From the NCBI GenBank assembly GCA_963676905.2, contig CAXXVE010000001.1, positions 4,154,001-4,218,000 of the forward strand: a DNA stretch of 64,000 bases. Direction: 5' to 3'. The DNA comes from Oceanispirochaeta sp963676905. Lineage in GTDB: Bacteria; Spirochaetota; Spirochaetia; DSM-2461. A program made the translations under genes and the position numbers. Below, piece by piece: positions 53,141-62,406 of the stretch (positions are counted from its first letter, which is position 1; every line of letters starts with the position of its first letter). Below the pieces are notes generated by a model. That model was not told where the DNA came from. It did not search any database and saw only the letters and a program-made list of their open reading frames with translations.

Positions 53141-53629
53141 ATGGCAGGACCAATACAAAACATTCTTGTTTATGTGGACGGAAGCGAAGAATCGATTACG
53201 GCGGCGGAGTATGCTGTCTGCCTGGCAAAAAGCACAGGAGCCAGACTCAGTGCCCTCTATGTCGTTAATACAAGGGCTCTGAACGACCTTGTGAAATCCC
53301 GGATTTTTATTGCATCCGAGGAACAGGAGTACCAGCAGGATCTGGAGAATGATGCTGAAAAGTATCTGGACCACGTAAAAGAACTGGCCCATAAAAAGGG
53401 GCAGGCCATAGAAGTCTTTCAGAAGAACGGTGCGATCCATACTGAGATAAAGCACGCCATCGAAGAACTGGATGCGGACCTTCTTGTTATCGGAGAACTA
53501 TCAAAGCTCCAGAGCAGAAGGGATGAGTTCTATAACGAGGTAGAACGGGCCATGCGCTCGGTTTCCTGTTCTGTACTAATAGCAAAAGACGAGGACCTTG
53601 TCTGGTCTCTCTATGAATCACTGGCTTAA
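53141..53629 (+). CDS. Universal stress protein
   Basis: 162 residues from the ATG at 53141 (a TTG lies three codons upstream). UspA fold: NILVYVDGSEESITAAEYAVCLAK at the N-terminus, DLLVIGELSKLQ, and SVSCSVLIAKDE at the end. The ATP-binding G-2x-G-9x-G(S/T) loop is not intact (GELSKLQSRRDEFYNEVERAM), so it may be a non-ATP-binding member. Follows subunit D by 23 bases and may be co-transcribed. Confidence 0.88.
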   Translation: MAGPIQNILVYVDGSEESITAAEYAVCLAKSTGARLSALYVVNTRALNDLVKSRIFIASEEQEYQQDLENDAEKYLDHVKELAHKKGQAIEVFQKNGAIHTEIKHAIEELDADLLVIGELSKLQSRRDEFYNEVERAMRSVSCSVLIAKDEDLVWSLYESLA

Positions 53630-53674
53630 TGGCCCATCGGTACCCCAGGCGGTACTGTCAGGAAAGGAGAAGAA

Positions 53675-54121
53675 ATGAGCATACTTGAACTTGTAACAGA
53701 AGACTGCATCAAAGTCCCTCTGGAGAGCAAAAGAAAGAACGACCTTATCCGGGAAATGGTGACCCTACTCGAAGAAGCGGGAAAAATACAGGACAGTGAG
53801 GCCATATACCAGGCCGTAAGAAGCCGTGAAGATCAGGGCAGTACAGGCCTGGGAGAGGGAATTGCCATTCCCCATGCCAAGGTGGAGGGTGTTTCAGAGC
53901 TTACTCTTGCCATCGGCATCGCCCCCGAGGGAGTGGACTTTGAATCCCTTGATGGTCAGGACGCCAAGGTATTCTTTATGATTCTGGCTCCCCCCGACAA
54001 GGCGGGTCAGCATATTCAGGCTCTCTCCGAGGTAGCCCGAATAACAAGATCCGCCGCCTTTATGCGTGCTCTGATTCACTCACAGACCCCCGCCGAAGTT
54101 CTGGAGCTCTTCCAGGAGTGA
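53675..54121 (+). CDS. PTS EIIA domain protein (PtsN/fructose type)
   Basis: 148 residues, a single EIIA-fru fold. The phosphorylation site is His67 in GEGIAIPHAKV; STGLGEG precedes it. Stand-alone EIIA proteins of this type (EIIA-Ntr) usually act as regulators of potassium, nitrogen or envelope functions, not as sugar carriers. AAGGAGAAG lies just before the ATG. Located 45 bases after the universal stress gene. Confidence 0.92.
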   Translation: MSILELVTEDCIKVPLESKRKNDLIREMVTLLEEAGKIQDSEAIYQAVRSREDQGSTGLGEGIAIPHAKVEGVSELTLAIGIAPEGVDFESLDGQDAKVFFMILAPPDKAGQHIQALSEVARITRSAAFMRALIHSQTPAEVLELFQE

Positions 54122-54148
54122 TTGCCCCCGGGGAGTTGTGAGGAGTCC

Positions 54149-54337
54149 TCAGGAAGACAGATGGTCTGCCCCTGAGTCTGCCGGGGATGATTTCAGATTA
54201 TCCTCGACAACCGAGGCTGCCAGCGCCAGTGCCAGGAGGGTGAGAAAATCCATCCCCCCTGTTTCAGAGGCGCTCCTTCCCCTATCTGATCCCCGGTATC
54301 CTCTGAAGTCACGCTCACCCTCTTTCTGTTTGTTCAT
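54149..54337 (-). CDS. Small putative membrane protein
   Basis: 62 residues from the ATG at 54337, with AGGGG about 7 bases upstream. N-terminal half is charged and Arg/Gly-rich (KQKEGERDFRGYRGSDRGR), followed by a short hydrophobic segment (FLTLLALALAASVV) and a polar tail. Not recognised. Supported by the ribosome site and an otherwise empty interval; could still be spurious. Confidence 0.4.
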   Translation of the reverse strand: MNKQKEGERDFRGYRGSDRGRSASETGGMDFLTLLALALAASVVEDNLKSSPADSGADHLSS

Positions 54338-54466
54338 AAACTTCCCCTTGTTTAGATCTGTCAAAGATCTATAGGGCAAAGTCCGTGCCAGGCAGGCAGA
54401 AAATGTATCTCTGCCCGTTTTTATAGTGAAAAGAGGCTGGAATCACCTGAAAAAGGTGAAACCCGC

Positions 54467-54694
54467 CTAGCTGCAGTGTTTTTTAAGAGATTTAACAAAC
54501 AGAAAGTAGTGATCCGCCTCTTCATCCCTGTGAATCAAACAGATATCCGGCATCCCTGAGGAAAAGTGGCTTCCGGCCCCTCCGGGAAAACTGAAAAGCC
54601 ACCGCTCTCTATCAAAAATGATCAGAGCAAGAATGAGGACGGCGGCAGTTGAAACTATGCTGTAGACTGTTATAGTCAGAATTAAGTTAAACAT
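54467..54694 (-). CDS. Small putative membrane protein
   Basis: 75 residues. One strong N-terminal membrane helix (LILTITVYSIVSTAAVLILALIIF) and a short soluble tail with no motif. GGAG lies 11 bases upstream of the ATG, a long spacing. Not recognised. Confidence 0.4.
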   Translation of the reverse strand: MFNLILTITVYSIVSTAAVLILALIIFDRERWLFSFPGGAGSHFSSGMPDICLIHRDEEADHYFLFVKSLKKHCS

Positions 54695-54791
54695 TTTGGT
54701 TTTATCTCCTTACATGAAGAAGAATACGGGACCAATGTGCCATTTAAAGGCACGCGTTTACACTTTTTTATTTAATTTTTCACAAGAGAAT

Positions 54792-55445
54792 TCAGCCGTA
54801 CATCTCGGGTATCAAAAGTGTAAACATCAGCTGCAGCATGCCGTTCATCATACGGCTGATGGGGATGATCTCCACATCAAGCAAGCGGTTTACCAGCAGC
54901 ACAGCAAGAAGTATATAGACACCCCACCTGTTATAGGAGTAGATAAAGGACCTGTGTCTGTTGAACAGGGCTGTAACAACCCTCGAACCGTCAAGGGGAG
55001 GAATGGGTATCAGATTAAAGAGGAAAAGCATGAGATTGATAATCAGCACATACTGGATAACTGTGACCACCGAGGGTGTACGCAGAAAGCTGAGGGCCTC
55101 ATTTAAATAAATAACCCGGAACAGGAGAGTGGAAAGAACGGCTATAAGCAGATTGGACAGGGGTCCGGCCAGAGAAGTTATTACAAGACCTCTATATCTG
55201 TTCTTATAACTGCTTATATCGATCCGCACAGGTTTTGCCCAGCCGAAACCGGCTAAAAGCAGCATTAAAGTCCCCCAGAGATCCAGGTGTTTCAGCGGAT
55301 TCAGGGTCAATCGTCCTTCAGAGCGGGGTACGGGGTCCCCCTGAATGGAAGAGATCCATCCATGAAAGAATTCATGTACTGACAGACTCATAAGAAGTAT
55401 GGGCACCAGAAATATCAACTCTCTAACTGACAGGCTCAACAGCAT
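54792..55445 (-). CDS. Site-2 protease family (M50) membrane metalloprotease
   Basis: 217 residues with about five helices. Zinc motif HEFFH at 24-28 (His24, Glu25, His28), and the second motif LIPIPPLDGSRV supplies the Asp ligand. It is the short stand-alone form with no PDZ domain, similar to the YwhC group. It cleaves within membrane helices; substrate unknown. Monocistronic. Confidence 0.88.
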   Translation of the reverse strand: MLLSLSVRELIFLVPILLMSLSVHEFFHGWISSIQGDPVPRSEGRLTLNPLKHLDLWGTLMLLLAGFGWAKPVRIDISSYKNRYRGLVITSLAGPLSNLLIAVLSTLLFRVIYLNEALSFLRTPSVVTVIQYVLIINLMLFLFNLIPIPPLDGSRVVTALFNRHRSFIYSYNRWGVYILLAVLLVNRLLDVEIIPISRMMNGMLQLMFTLLIPEMYG

Positions 55446-55540
55446 TATAACTCCTTCTGACTGCTGTAGGATTATATCAGGGACACAGCGGTATTAACAC
55501 TGTCTTGGTAGGAATTATTGCCAAATCACTCCGGCTCAGA

Positions 55541-55569
55541 TTGAATGTAAACAATGGATGCACTATTCT
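55541..55569 (+). promoter_or_regulatory. Promoter of the diguanylate cyclase gene
   Basis: TTGAAT (55541-55546), a 17-base spacer and TATTCT (55564-55569), about 35 bases before the start at 55604. Confidence 0.45.
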
Positions 55570-55603
55570 TTGACCTATATTACTAAATACAGCAGAAGAA
55601 AAA

Positions 55604-57430
55604 TTGATAATAAACAAATTGAAGTTTCAGTTGAACCTGAGCCTCATGCTTTTCACCGCCGCCTTGCTTTACCCTTCTGAGGGCCCGGTCTACACATTAA
55701 ACAACTCCTGGACATCTCTTGAAGAGGGTATGGAATACCTCGAAGATCCCGATGGGATTTATTCACTGGAAATGCTGAATGACCCTGACGATGGCATCGA
55801 CTTTACGGTAAATCAGCGCCCTGTACTTGATTTCGGTCTGAAAGATGGATTTATCTGGCTTAAATTCAGCCTTGTGAATTTAAAAGACATGGATGACTGG
55901 ACTCTCGAATTCGACATACATAAATTCTACACCCTGGAAGTCTATCAGAAACAGAAAGGAGAAGAGTTCAGCAGTACAGCATCCTACAGCTATAAGCAGT
56001 CTTTTTCAGAGAGAACGGTCAAAGAGGCTCATCTGGCTATACCGCTGAAACTGCCACAGGGAGAGCAGACCGATTTCCTTATAAGAATCAGTTCTGAAAA
56101 CGGACTGGTTCTTCCGATGAAGATTTACGATAAACCGAGCTATTTCAATAAGATCAGCCACAGGCATACAGAGTGGGCCATCATTTACACAGTGATGATC
56201 ATCATGACCGTTTACAACCTTTTTATCTATCTGTACGTCAGAGATCTGAACTACCTCTACTATGTTCTCTATGTTGTTCTGTATATGTTCTACCTCTCGG
56301 CACTGAACGGAGCCGGAGCCCAGTATATATGGCCGGAACTCAGTGGGCGCTGGACGACCATATTCTCACCTCTTTTCGGGGGTCTGTCTCTTGCTTTGGG
56401 AATAATTCTTATGAGGCAGTTTCTTGAGTTCAAAGAGTCGTCCCCCCGGCTGAAGAGATATATGATATCCCTGATTGCATTGAGTCTTCTGCTGTCCGTT
56501 TCAAATATTCTGGTTGAGTCCTTCAAGTACAGCTATACCCTGGGAAACATACTCGGAGCTGTGATTCTTTTTTCAATTCTTGCAATCTCATTCAAAGCTG
56601 TGCTGAATGGAAACAGGGCGGCAATAATATTTTTAACGTCCTATATCATGGTCATTCTGGGACAGATTGCATACTCCCTCAAAGCTATAGGCTATTTCAG
56701 TACATACCCCGTCTTCCAGAATCTGAACCAGTATGCACCGCTGATTCAGGTCATCCTTCTTTCCCACTCCCTCTCATACAGAATATCCCTTCTGAGAAAG
56801 GAGAAAGACTTAGCTCTTGCAGCGACACTGAAAGCGGAGACAACTCTGGCGGAGGAGCTTGAGAAAAAGGTTGAAGAGAGGACCAGAGAGCTTCAGATTG
56901 CCAACAACAAGCTTCAGGAACTTTCCAATCAGGATGGTCTGACTGGTCTTTACAACAGACGCTTCTTTGACAGGGCACTTTCAGCCGAGCTGAACCGCCA
57001 TCAGAGATCAGCCCTCCCCCTCTCCCTGATTTTATGCGACATAGATCATTTTAAACGTTTTAATGATACCGCCGGTCATCTGGCGGGTGATGACTGCCTT
57101 AAAAAGGTTGCGAATGGACTGCAGATCAGCGCCAGGAGAGAAACTGATATTGCTGCACGTTACGGTGGTGAGGAGTTCGCGCTGATCCTGCCCCAAATGA
57201 ACAGAACATCAGCCCTGGAGATTGCGGAAAAGATACAGGAGACCCTTATAGAACTGAAGCTGATCCATCCTGACTATAAAGATTCGGGACTGGTGACCCT
57301 CAGCTTCGGCATAGCAACTGTTATCCCAGGTCCCCAGACAGTGGGTGAGGAGCTCATCGCCGCAGCCGACAGGGCCCTCTATGAGAGTAAGAACCTGGGT
57401 CGGAACAGGATCACATCAGAAGAAATTTAA
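55604..57430 (+). CDS. 7TM-DISM diguanylate cyclase
   Basis: 608 residues from a TTG at 55604 (preceded by AGAAGAAAAA). Signal peptide, then a 7TMR-DISMED2 extracytoplasmic domain (about 25-180), seven helices (about 190-395, including LNYLYYVLYVVLYMFYLSALNG), a short coiled coil (AAATLKAETTLAEELEKKVEER), and a GGDEF domain (about 435-608) with NQDGLTGLYNRRFFD and active site RYGGEEF near 520. It should make cyclic di-GMP in response to an external ligand, probably a carbohydrate. An I-site RxxD is not evident. Confidence 0.92.
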   Translation: MIINKLKFQLNLSLMLFTAALLYPSEGPVYTLNNSWTSLEEGMEYLEDPDGIYSLEMLNDPDDGIDFTVNQRPVLDFGLKDGFIWLKFSLVNLKDMDDWTLEFDIHKFYTLEVYQKQKGEEFSSTASYSYKQSFSERTVKEAHLAIPLKLPQGEQTDFLIRISSENGLVLPMKIYDKPSYFNKISHRHTEWAIIYTVMIIMTVYNLFIYLYVRDLNYLYYVLYVVLYMFYLSALNGAGAQYIWPELSGRWTTIFSPLFGGLSLALGIILMRQFLEFKESSPRLKRYMISLIALSLLLSVSNILVESFKYSYTLGNILGAVILFSILAISFKAVLNGNRAAIIFLTSYIMVILGQIAYSLKAIGYFSTYPVFQNLNQYAPLIQVILLSHSLSYRISLLRKEKDLALAATLKAETTLAEELEKKVEERTRELQIANNKLQELSNQDGLTGLYNRRFFDRALSAELNRHQRSALPLSLILCDIDHFKRFNDTAGHLAGDDCLKKVANGLQISARRETDIAARYGGEEFALILPQMNRTSALEIAEKIQETLIELKLIHPDYKDSGLVTLSFGIATVIPGPQTVGEELIAAADRALYESKNLGRNRITSEEI

Positions 57431-57432
57431 AA

Positions 57433-57453
57433 AGCCGCCCTTTTAAGGCGGCT
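57433..57453. terminator. Bidirectional terminator
   Basis: AGCCGCC (57433-57439) and GGCGGCT (57447-57453) form a 7-bp stem. On the minus strand it is followed by five T, on the plus strand by CTTT. It lies between the convergent cyclase and proW genes. Confidence 0.75.
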
Positions 57454-57477
57454 CTTTCACTGTCTTACACGTATCCC

Positions 57478-58326
57478 TTACTTTTCCTTTGTCTTGGAAA
57501 AGGAGTAGGTAATTCTGTCGATTATGATAGCCAGGAACACGATGGAAAGACCGGCTTCAAAACCCCGTCCCACTTCGATCCGGTTAATTGCAAGAAGCAC
57601 TTCCATACCAAGACCTTTTGCTCCGATCATGGAACCGATAACCACCATTGCAAGCGCCATCATTGTCGTCTGGTTTACTCCAACCATAATTGACGGCTTT
57701 GCCAGCGGCAGCTGAACATCAAAAAGGACCTGCCTGGAAGTGGCGCCAAAAGCTTTGGATGCCTCGACAGCCTCTCTGTCCACGGTTCTGATACCTACGT
57801 TCGTCAGACGGATGACAGGCGGTACGGCATAGATGATTGTTGCAAACATCGCCGGAACCTTACCCATTCCGAAGAACATCAAAGCTGGAATCAGATAGAC
57901 GAAACTGGGCATGGTCTGCATGGCATCAAGCATGGGCTTCATAATAGACTGTGCTCTGTCACTCCTTGCCATACGGATTCCAAGAGGAATTCCGATAAGG
58001 AGTGAAAAGAATACAGATGCAATAACAAGGCTCAAAGTGCGCATTGCCAGCTCCCAGTATCCGAAGCTACCTACAAAAAACAGAAGAATCATAAATGTTA
58101 CGCCTGAACGTTTCCTGCCGACAAGCTTCCAGCCCGCCAGTCCCGCAAGGGGAATAAAAACAAACCAGGGAACAAACAGAAAGAGTCTTTCAAAAGCAAG
58201 AACAACCTGCAGAATGACATAACCTACAGCATCAAACAGGGGGTCAAGGTTCAGCAGAAGCCAATCCATGGCCTTGTCGATCCATTTAGCCAGAGGGATA
58301 GATACAACATCAGGAAAATCAACCAT
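57478..58326 (-). CDS. proW: Glycine betaine ABC transporter permease
   Basis: 282 residues, six or more helices. The EAA-type loop is TVDREAVEASKAFGATSRQVLFDVQLPLAKPSIMVGVNQT. Typical of ProW/OpuAB, without the extra N-terminal domain of E. coli ProW. Overlaps proV by 8 bases. Last gene of the operon. Confidence 0.94.
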   Translation of the reverse strand: MVDFPDVVSIPLAKWIDKAMDWLLLNLDPLFDAVGYVILQVVLAFERLFLFVPWFVFIPLAGLAGWKLVGRKRSGVTFMILLFFVGSFGYWELAMRTLSLVIASVFFSLLIGIPLGIRMARSDRAQSIMKPMLDAMQTMPSFVYLIPALMFFGMGKVPAMFATIIYAVPPVIRLTNVGIRTVDREAVEASKAFGATSRQVLFDVQLPLAKPSIMVGVNQTTMMALAMVVIGSMIGAKGLGMEVLLAINRIEVGRGFEAGLSIVFLAIIIDRITYSFSKTKEK

Positions 58327-59557
58327 TGTTATCTCCTTCTACAGGTGAAATGGATTCAAAAATATGGTCAGTTGTGACAATACCCTGGAATCGGCCGTCC
58401 TCATTTGTTACAGGGATCGGAAAGGGATGCTCTGTTACGATAGGAAATAGATCCTCCAGAATGGTATCAGGTGTCACACTTGTCACCTGCATAAGTGAAT
58501 CAGCTGGAATCTTGCTGTGTCCCTCTTCAATGAGTTTTTCAATGAGTTTCTCCTTGGCTACACCAAGAAGCTTATGGGACTTGTCTACAACAAAGGCAGC
58601 CTTTCTGTTGTTTTTACGCAGCAGGGTCAGCGCCGTCTTCGGCCCTTCCCAGGCATAGAGCAGGACCTTTGCCGGGTCCATAATACTCGAGGCTGTAAGA
58701 ACCTTTGCGGGTGAGGCATCCTTGACAAACTCAGCGACATAATCATCGTTGGGATGGGTTACAATCTCTTCAGGACTGCCGACCTGAACAACCTCTCCGT
58801 TGCGCATAATGGCAATCTTGTCCCCCAGTTTCAGCGCCTCATGAAGGTCATGGGTTACAAAGATGATTGTTTTCTGCAGCTTGTCCTGCAGCTCAACAAG
58901 CTCATCCTGCATCTGCCGGCGGATCAGTGGGTCCAGCCCGCTGAAGGGTTCATCCATCAGCAGAATATCAGGGTCATTTGCCAGAGCTCTGGCCAGTCCG
59001 ACACGCTGCTGCATACCGCCGCTCAAAGAACCGGGATAGTAATCTTCCCAGCCCTTGAGTCCCACGGTCTCCAGAGACTGCATGGCTTTGGCATAGCGCT
59101 CTCCCTTGGGAAGGCCTTTGACCTTTAAACCGTAGGCAGCATTGTCCAGAACCGTAAGATGAGGCAGCAGGCCATAGTGCTGAAAAACCATGCCGAAGGT
59201 CTTTCGGCGGAACTGCAGCAACTGGTCGTTGTTCATCTTTGTGATATTTTCACCATCAATATGAATAGAGCCGCTTGTGGGATTCACCAGACGGATCAGA
59301 TTTCTGACCAGAGTGGATTTTCCGCTCCCTGAAAGCCCCATAAGGATGTAAAACTCCCCTTTTCGGACTTCCAGATTGATCTCTCTCATACCGATAATAC
59401 ATCCGGTCTTTTTCTGAACCTCATCTTTACTGAGGTTTCTCAGACTCTTGCCGAGAACCCGTTTGGGGTCCCGGCCGTATATCTTCCACAGATCCCTGAT
59501 AATAATCTGGGGATCTTCGGACTCTTTGTTTTCTAAAGTATTGGGAGTATCAGCCAT
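58319..59557 (-). CDS. proV: Glycine betaine ABC transporter ATP-binding protein
   Basis: 412 residues. Walker A GLSGSGKST, signature LSGGMQQRVGLARALA, Walker B ILLMDEPFSGLDPL, H-loop THDLHEAL. The C-terminal CBS pair (about 290-400, KNNRKAAFVVDKSHKLLGV and FPIPVTNEDGRFQGIVTTDHI) is the osmosensor in related transporters. 10 bases downstream of proX, so co-transcribed. Confidence 0.95.
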   Translation of the reverse strand: MADTPNTLENKESEDPQIIIRDLWKIYGRDPKRVLGKSLRNLSKDEVQKKTGCIIGMREINLEVRKGEFYILMGLSGSGKSTLVRNLIRLVNPTSGSIHIDGENITKMNNDQLLQFRRKTFGMVFQHYGLLPHLTVLDNAAYGLKVKGLPKGERYAKAMQSLETVGLKGWEDYYPGSLSGGMQQRVGLARALANDPDILLMDEPFSGLDPLIRRQMQDELVELQDKLQKTIIFVTHDLHEALKLGDKIAIMRNGEVVQVGSPEEIVTHPNDDYVAEFVKDASPAKVLTASSIMDPAKVLLYAWEGPKTALTLLRKNNRKAAFVVDKSHKLLGVAKEKLIEKLIEEGHSKIPADSLMQVTSVTPDTILEDLFPIVTEHPFPIPVTNEDGRFQGIVTTDHIFESISPVEGDNNG

Positions 59558-59567
59558 TGAGCCTTCC

Positions 59568-60512
59568 TTAAAGAGCAGCCTTTACTTTTGCGGCGACCTC
59601 TTCAGAGACCCATTTGGTCCATACTTCTTCTTTGTTCTGCAGGAACCACTTGGCAGTCTCTGTTGTATCCCAGCCCTCTGCATCCATTCTGGCCAGGAAT
59701 TCATTGTTGTCATCAACAGTAGTTGCATATTTTTTAAGGAACTCAACAACATCGGGTGCTTTTTCAAGCATTGAGGGATTCACAAGGATATTTACTGCAG
59801 CAGGATCATACTCACTGCCTTCGAGACGTACCATATCCAGTTTTCCCAGAATGGGAGTGGGTGCCCAGTAGTATCCTACCCAGCCTTCTTTCTTCTGGTA
59901 TGCTCCAACCATTGTACCCGCAAGAGCGGCACCGGAACCGGTAATACCGAGGTTATAAGTTCCTTCAAGATCAAACTCGGCAAAGATTTCCTCTGAAACC
60001 TCCATCTGAGACCATCCGGCTACACCACCGTAGATCAGTCCTTTTGAAGGATCTTCAGGGTCTTTGAAAAGATCTGCATATTTGGGAAGATCGGAGACGC
60101 TCTTCAGATCGGGAGCCACAGCATCGGGACCTTCGATAAGATAACGGGGAACCCACCAGCCCTGAGGGGCGTCGGGCATGTTCTGTCCAAGGTCTACCAG
60201 ATTTCCAGATGCGATACCCTTATCGTACGCTTCAGGCCAGTTGGAGTGCCAGGACTCCATATCAACATCAATATCCCCCTGCATGATGCCGTTTACGATA
60301 GGCAGTGTATCACCGGGGATAAAATCCGCTTTATAGCCTTCAAAACCGTTTTCAATGATAAATGCGGCTATTCTGTTATGAACCTGTACGCTGTCCCAGG
60401 ACACATCACCAAATACAATCGTTGTTGTATCTGCATCCTGCGTTCCTTCAGCAAAAACAGAACCGAAAATTAATGTACTAAACAGAAGTGCAATAATATA
60501 TTTCTTGGTCAT
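59568..60512 (-). CDS. proX: Glycine betaine-binding periplasmic protein
   Basis: 314 residues. Signal peptide (ALLFSTLIFGSVFA, then EG). Type-II binding fold with MQGDIDVDMESWHSNWP and GYYWAPTPI, giving aromatic residues of the betaine box. GGAGAGG lies a few bases before the ATG. First gene of the operon with a clear sigma70 promoter and divergent from a MarR-type regulator. Confidence 0.94.
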   Translation of the reverse strand: MTKKYIIALLFSTLIFGSVFAEGTQDADTTTIVFGDVSWDSVQVHNRIAAFIIENGFEGYKADFIPGDTLPIVNGIMQGDIDVDMESWHSNWPEAYDKGIASGNLVDLGQNMPDAPQGWWVPRYLIEGPDAVAPDLKSVSDLPKYADLFKDPEDPSKGLIYGGVAGWSQMEVSEEIFAEFDLEGTYNLGITGSGAALAGTMVGAYQKKEGWVGYYWAPTPILGKLDMVRLEGSEYDPAAVNILVNPSMLEKAPDVVEFLKKYATTVDDNNEFLARMDAEGWDTTETAKWFLQNKEEVWTKWVSEEVAAKVKAAL

Positions 60513-60543
60513 CTAACCTCTCCAATTGATTAATTTACTTAGA

Positions 60544-60572
60544 ATACTATAGTTTTAAGAAAATAATGTCAA
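60544..60572 (-). promoter_or_regulatory. proX promoter
   Basis: On the minus strand TTGACA (60572-60567), a 17-base spacer and TAGTAT (60549-60544). The -10 overlaps AGAATACTA (60541-60549), whose inverse copy lies in the divergent regulator promoter. Confidence 0.7.
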
Positions 60573-60742
60573 ACAGTCAGCGCATATTTTAATTGTCAGC
60601 CACTTCTTCCTAAAGCCATTCAGTGGGCACTAGACTCCTGAAAGTCTCATTTCATCCCCTTAAATGCCCCACATTTACGATTCGTTTACTAATATATTGA
60701 TATTTAGGGTCATATTGTTTAGTGCAATAACATTTAGTATTC

Positions 60743-60771
60743 TTTACAAACTTTTAAAAAAGCTTTATGTT
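60743..60771 (+). promoter_or_regulatory. Promoter of the GbsR-like regulator
   Basis: TTTACA (60743-60748), a 17-base spacer and TATGTT (60766-60771), about 28 bases before the ATG at 60799. TAGTATTCT at 60735-60743 abuts the -35. The rest of the 286-base gap between the divergent genes is A+T-rich with no gene. Confidence 0.55.
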
Positions 60772-60798
60772 ATTAAAAAATCATTAGCAGAGAGCGGA

Positions 60799-61344
60799 AT
60801 GGACCTTCAGGATTCTTCAGATATAGTAGTAGCCACAATAAGACAGATCATACGGGCAGTTGATCTGCAGTCGAAAAAGCTTACAAAGAAATACGGCCTT
60901 ACAGGCCCTCAGCTTATTGTTCTAAAAGAGATCCGCAGGGGTAACGACCGTCCGATTTCTGAAATTGCCCGCAGAGTGAGCCTATCCCAGGCAACAGTAA
61001 CAAGTATTCTTGACCGCCTCGAGCAGCAGGGATTTGCCGTCCGCCGGAGAAGTACCTCAGACAAGAGAAAGGTGAACATCGAACTTACCGACAGAGCCAT
61101 CTCAATTCTCGATACAAAACCATCCATGCTTCAGGAAGAGTTTACAGAACGTTTTGGAGAACTTGAGGACTGGGAAAAGTCCATGATTATCTCCTCACTG
61201 CAACGCCTCTCATCCATGCTGGATGCAGAAAAAATCAATGCTCCCCCCGTACTTACAAGCGGACCCATTGCAGCATCCTCAAACGAAGTCAAAAGATACC
61301 TTGACGAGGATTATGAGCTTCAGCGGAAAGAGGAAGAATCTTAA
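60799..61344 (+). CDS. MarR-type regulator of the betaine importer (GbsR/OpuR-like)
   Basis: 181 residues from the ATG at 60799; the longer frame back to 60664 would put a membrane-like segment in front and crosses the promoter. Winged helix: ISEIARRVSLSQATVTSILDRLEQQGFAVRRRS and DKRKVNIELT. Similar stand-alone MarR proteins control ectoine and glycine-betaine genes. It is divergent from proX and shares a promoter motif with it. The C-terminal 45 residues (YLDEDYELQRKEEES) are an extra tail. Confidence 0.85.
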   Translation: MDLQDSSDIVVATIRQIIRAVDLQSKKLTKKYGLTGPQLIVLKEIRRGNDRPISEIARRVSLSQATVTSILDRLEQQGFAVRRRSTSDKRKVNIELTDRAISILDTKPSMLQEEFTERFGELEDWEKSMIISSLQRLSSMLDAEKINAPPVLTSGPIAASSNEVKRYLDEDYELQRKEEES

Positions 61345-61413
61345 TAAAACATTTCTTTTTCTTTGCTTCAAAATCTGATAAACTTCTGTCATTCGATTAC
61401 GGAAGCGGGATTA

Positions 61414-62406
61414 ATGAATCAAAGACTGACCTTATCACTCATACTTTTTCTTATTACAGCCTCTTTTCTTTCTGCAGCTGAGCTGCATAGAGGAGAGAAT
61501 CTCAGTATAGATACATCCTTTACTCTTGGTACTGCCTATAAATACGAGGCAGATTTTTTCCCCGGCAGAAGCGGATTCCTACTGACAGATGCCGGGTGGA
61601 AGACCTCCGGAACCTACAGAGAAAAACTGAAATTCTCTTTAAACCTTGAGCTGTCGGAAGCCAATACTGATGACGGTGAGTTTCTTAAAAACGCCTATAT
61701 ACAGTATGACTTCTTTGACCCTCTCCGCCTGAGAGTCGGGCAGTCAAAAACTCCCTTTGGATACTCCTACTCCCAGTCGTCAAATGAAAGGCCCAATATC
61801 TATCATTCACTGGGAAGCAAGTACATTGCTCCTGGAAGAGCCGTCGGCATCCGGCTCAGCGGGAAAAAAATCGGTCCGGGATTTTCCTATGCCCTGGGAT
61901 TCTATAACCTCAGCCCGATCACTGAAGATAAAAATGTATCAGGCCATCATCGGGGTGTGGGAAATTTTGAGTACAGCAGCCGGGGTTTGACTGCGGGATA
62001 CAATATCTACTTCGGAACTGATGAAATGTTTGCCCATGGCCTCTATATCTCATGGGAGAAGAGCTTTGGAGAAGAAAAAAACAAAACACTGCGGCTTCTC
62101 AGTGAATACATGGAGCAGCGGTACTATAACTACCACTGGAATCACTCTTCCTACACTCTGGCAGCCTTCCGAATCAACAATATTGAGCCACTGATCTATT
62201 TTGATTATTTTAATGACAATATCGGATATGACGGGGAACATGATATCATCAATCCAGGCATCGGATTCAATGCATATTTCATGAAGGACAGGATGCAGCT
62301 TAAAACAGATATTCAAACTCAGTATCTATACTCATACCCGGAGTGGGACAACATGAAATTCTTTAATATACAACTAACTATAAAGCTTCTGGTTGTTCTT
62401 GGATGA
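61414..62406 (+). CDS. Porin of the OprO/OprP type
   Basis: 330 residues from the ATG at 61414. Signal peptide ending FLSA. A phosphate-selective-porin-like barrel: LRLRVGQSKTPFGYS, GRAVGIRLSGKKIGPGFSYALGFYN, and alternating strands to the end. Shorter than classic OprP (about 400). Substrate unknown. Ends overlapping the CotH gene by 4 bases (ATGA). Confidence 0.78.
   Translation: MNQRLTLSLILFLITASFLSAAELHRGENLSIDTSFTLGTAYKYEADFFPGRSGFLLTDAGWKTSGTYREKLKFSLNLELSEANTDDGEFLKNAYIQYDFFDPLRLRVGQSKTPFGYSYSQSSNERPNIYHSLGSKYIAPGRAVGIRLSGKKIGPGFSYALGFYNLSPITEDKNVSGHHRGVGNFEYSSRGLTAGYNIYFGTDEMFAHGLYISWEKSFGEEKNKTLRLLSEYMEQRYYNYHWNHSSYTLAAFRINNIEPLIYFDYFNDNIGYDGEHDIINPGIGFNAYFMKDRMQLKTDIQTQYLYSYPEWDNMKFFNIQLTIKLLVVLG

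Noticed and set aside
57433..57453. Small RNA gene at the G+C hairpin
   Set aside because: The position between convergent genes and the T-run on the minus side fit a terminator better.
60664..60798. Longer N-terminus for the GbsR-like regulator with a membrane helix
   Set aside because: The extension covers the A+T-rich promoter region and MarR proteins begin near the ATG at 60799.
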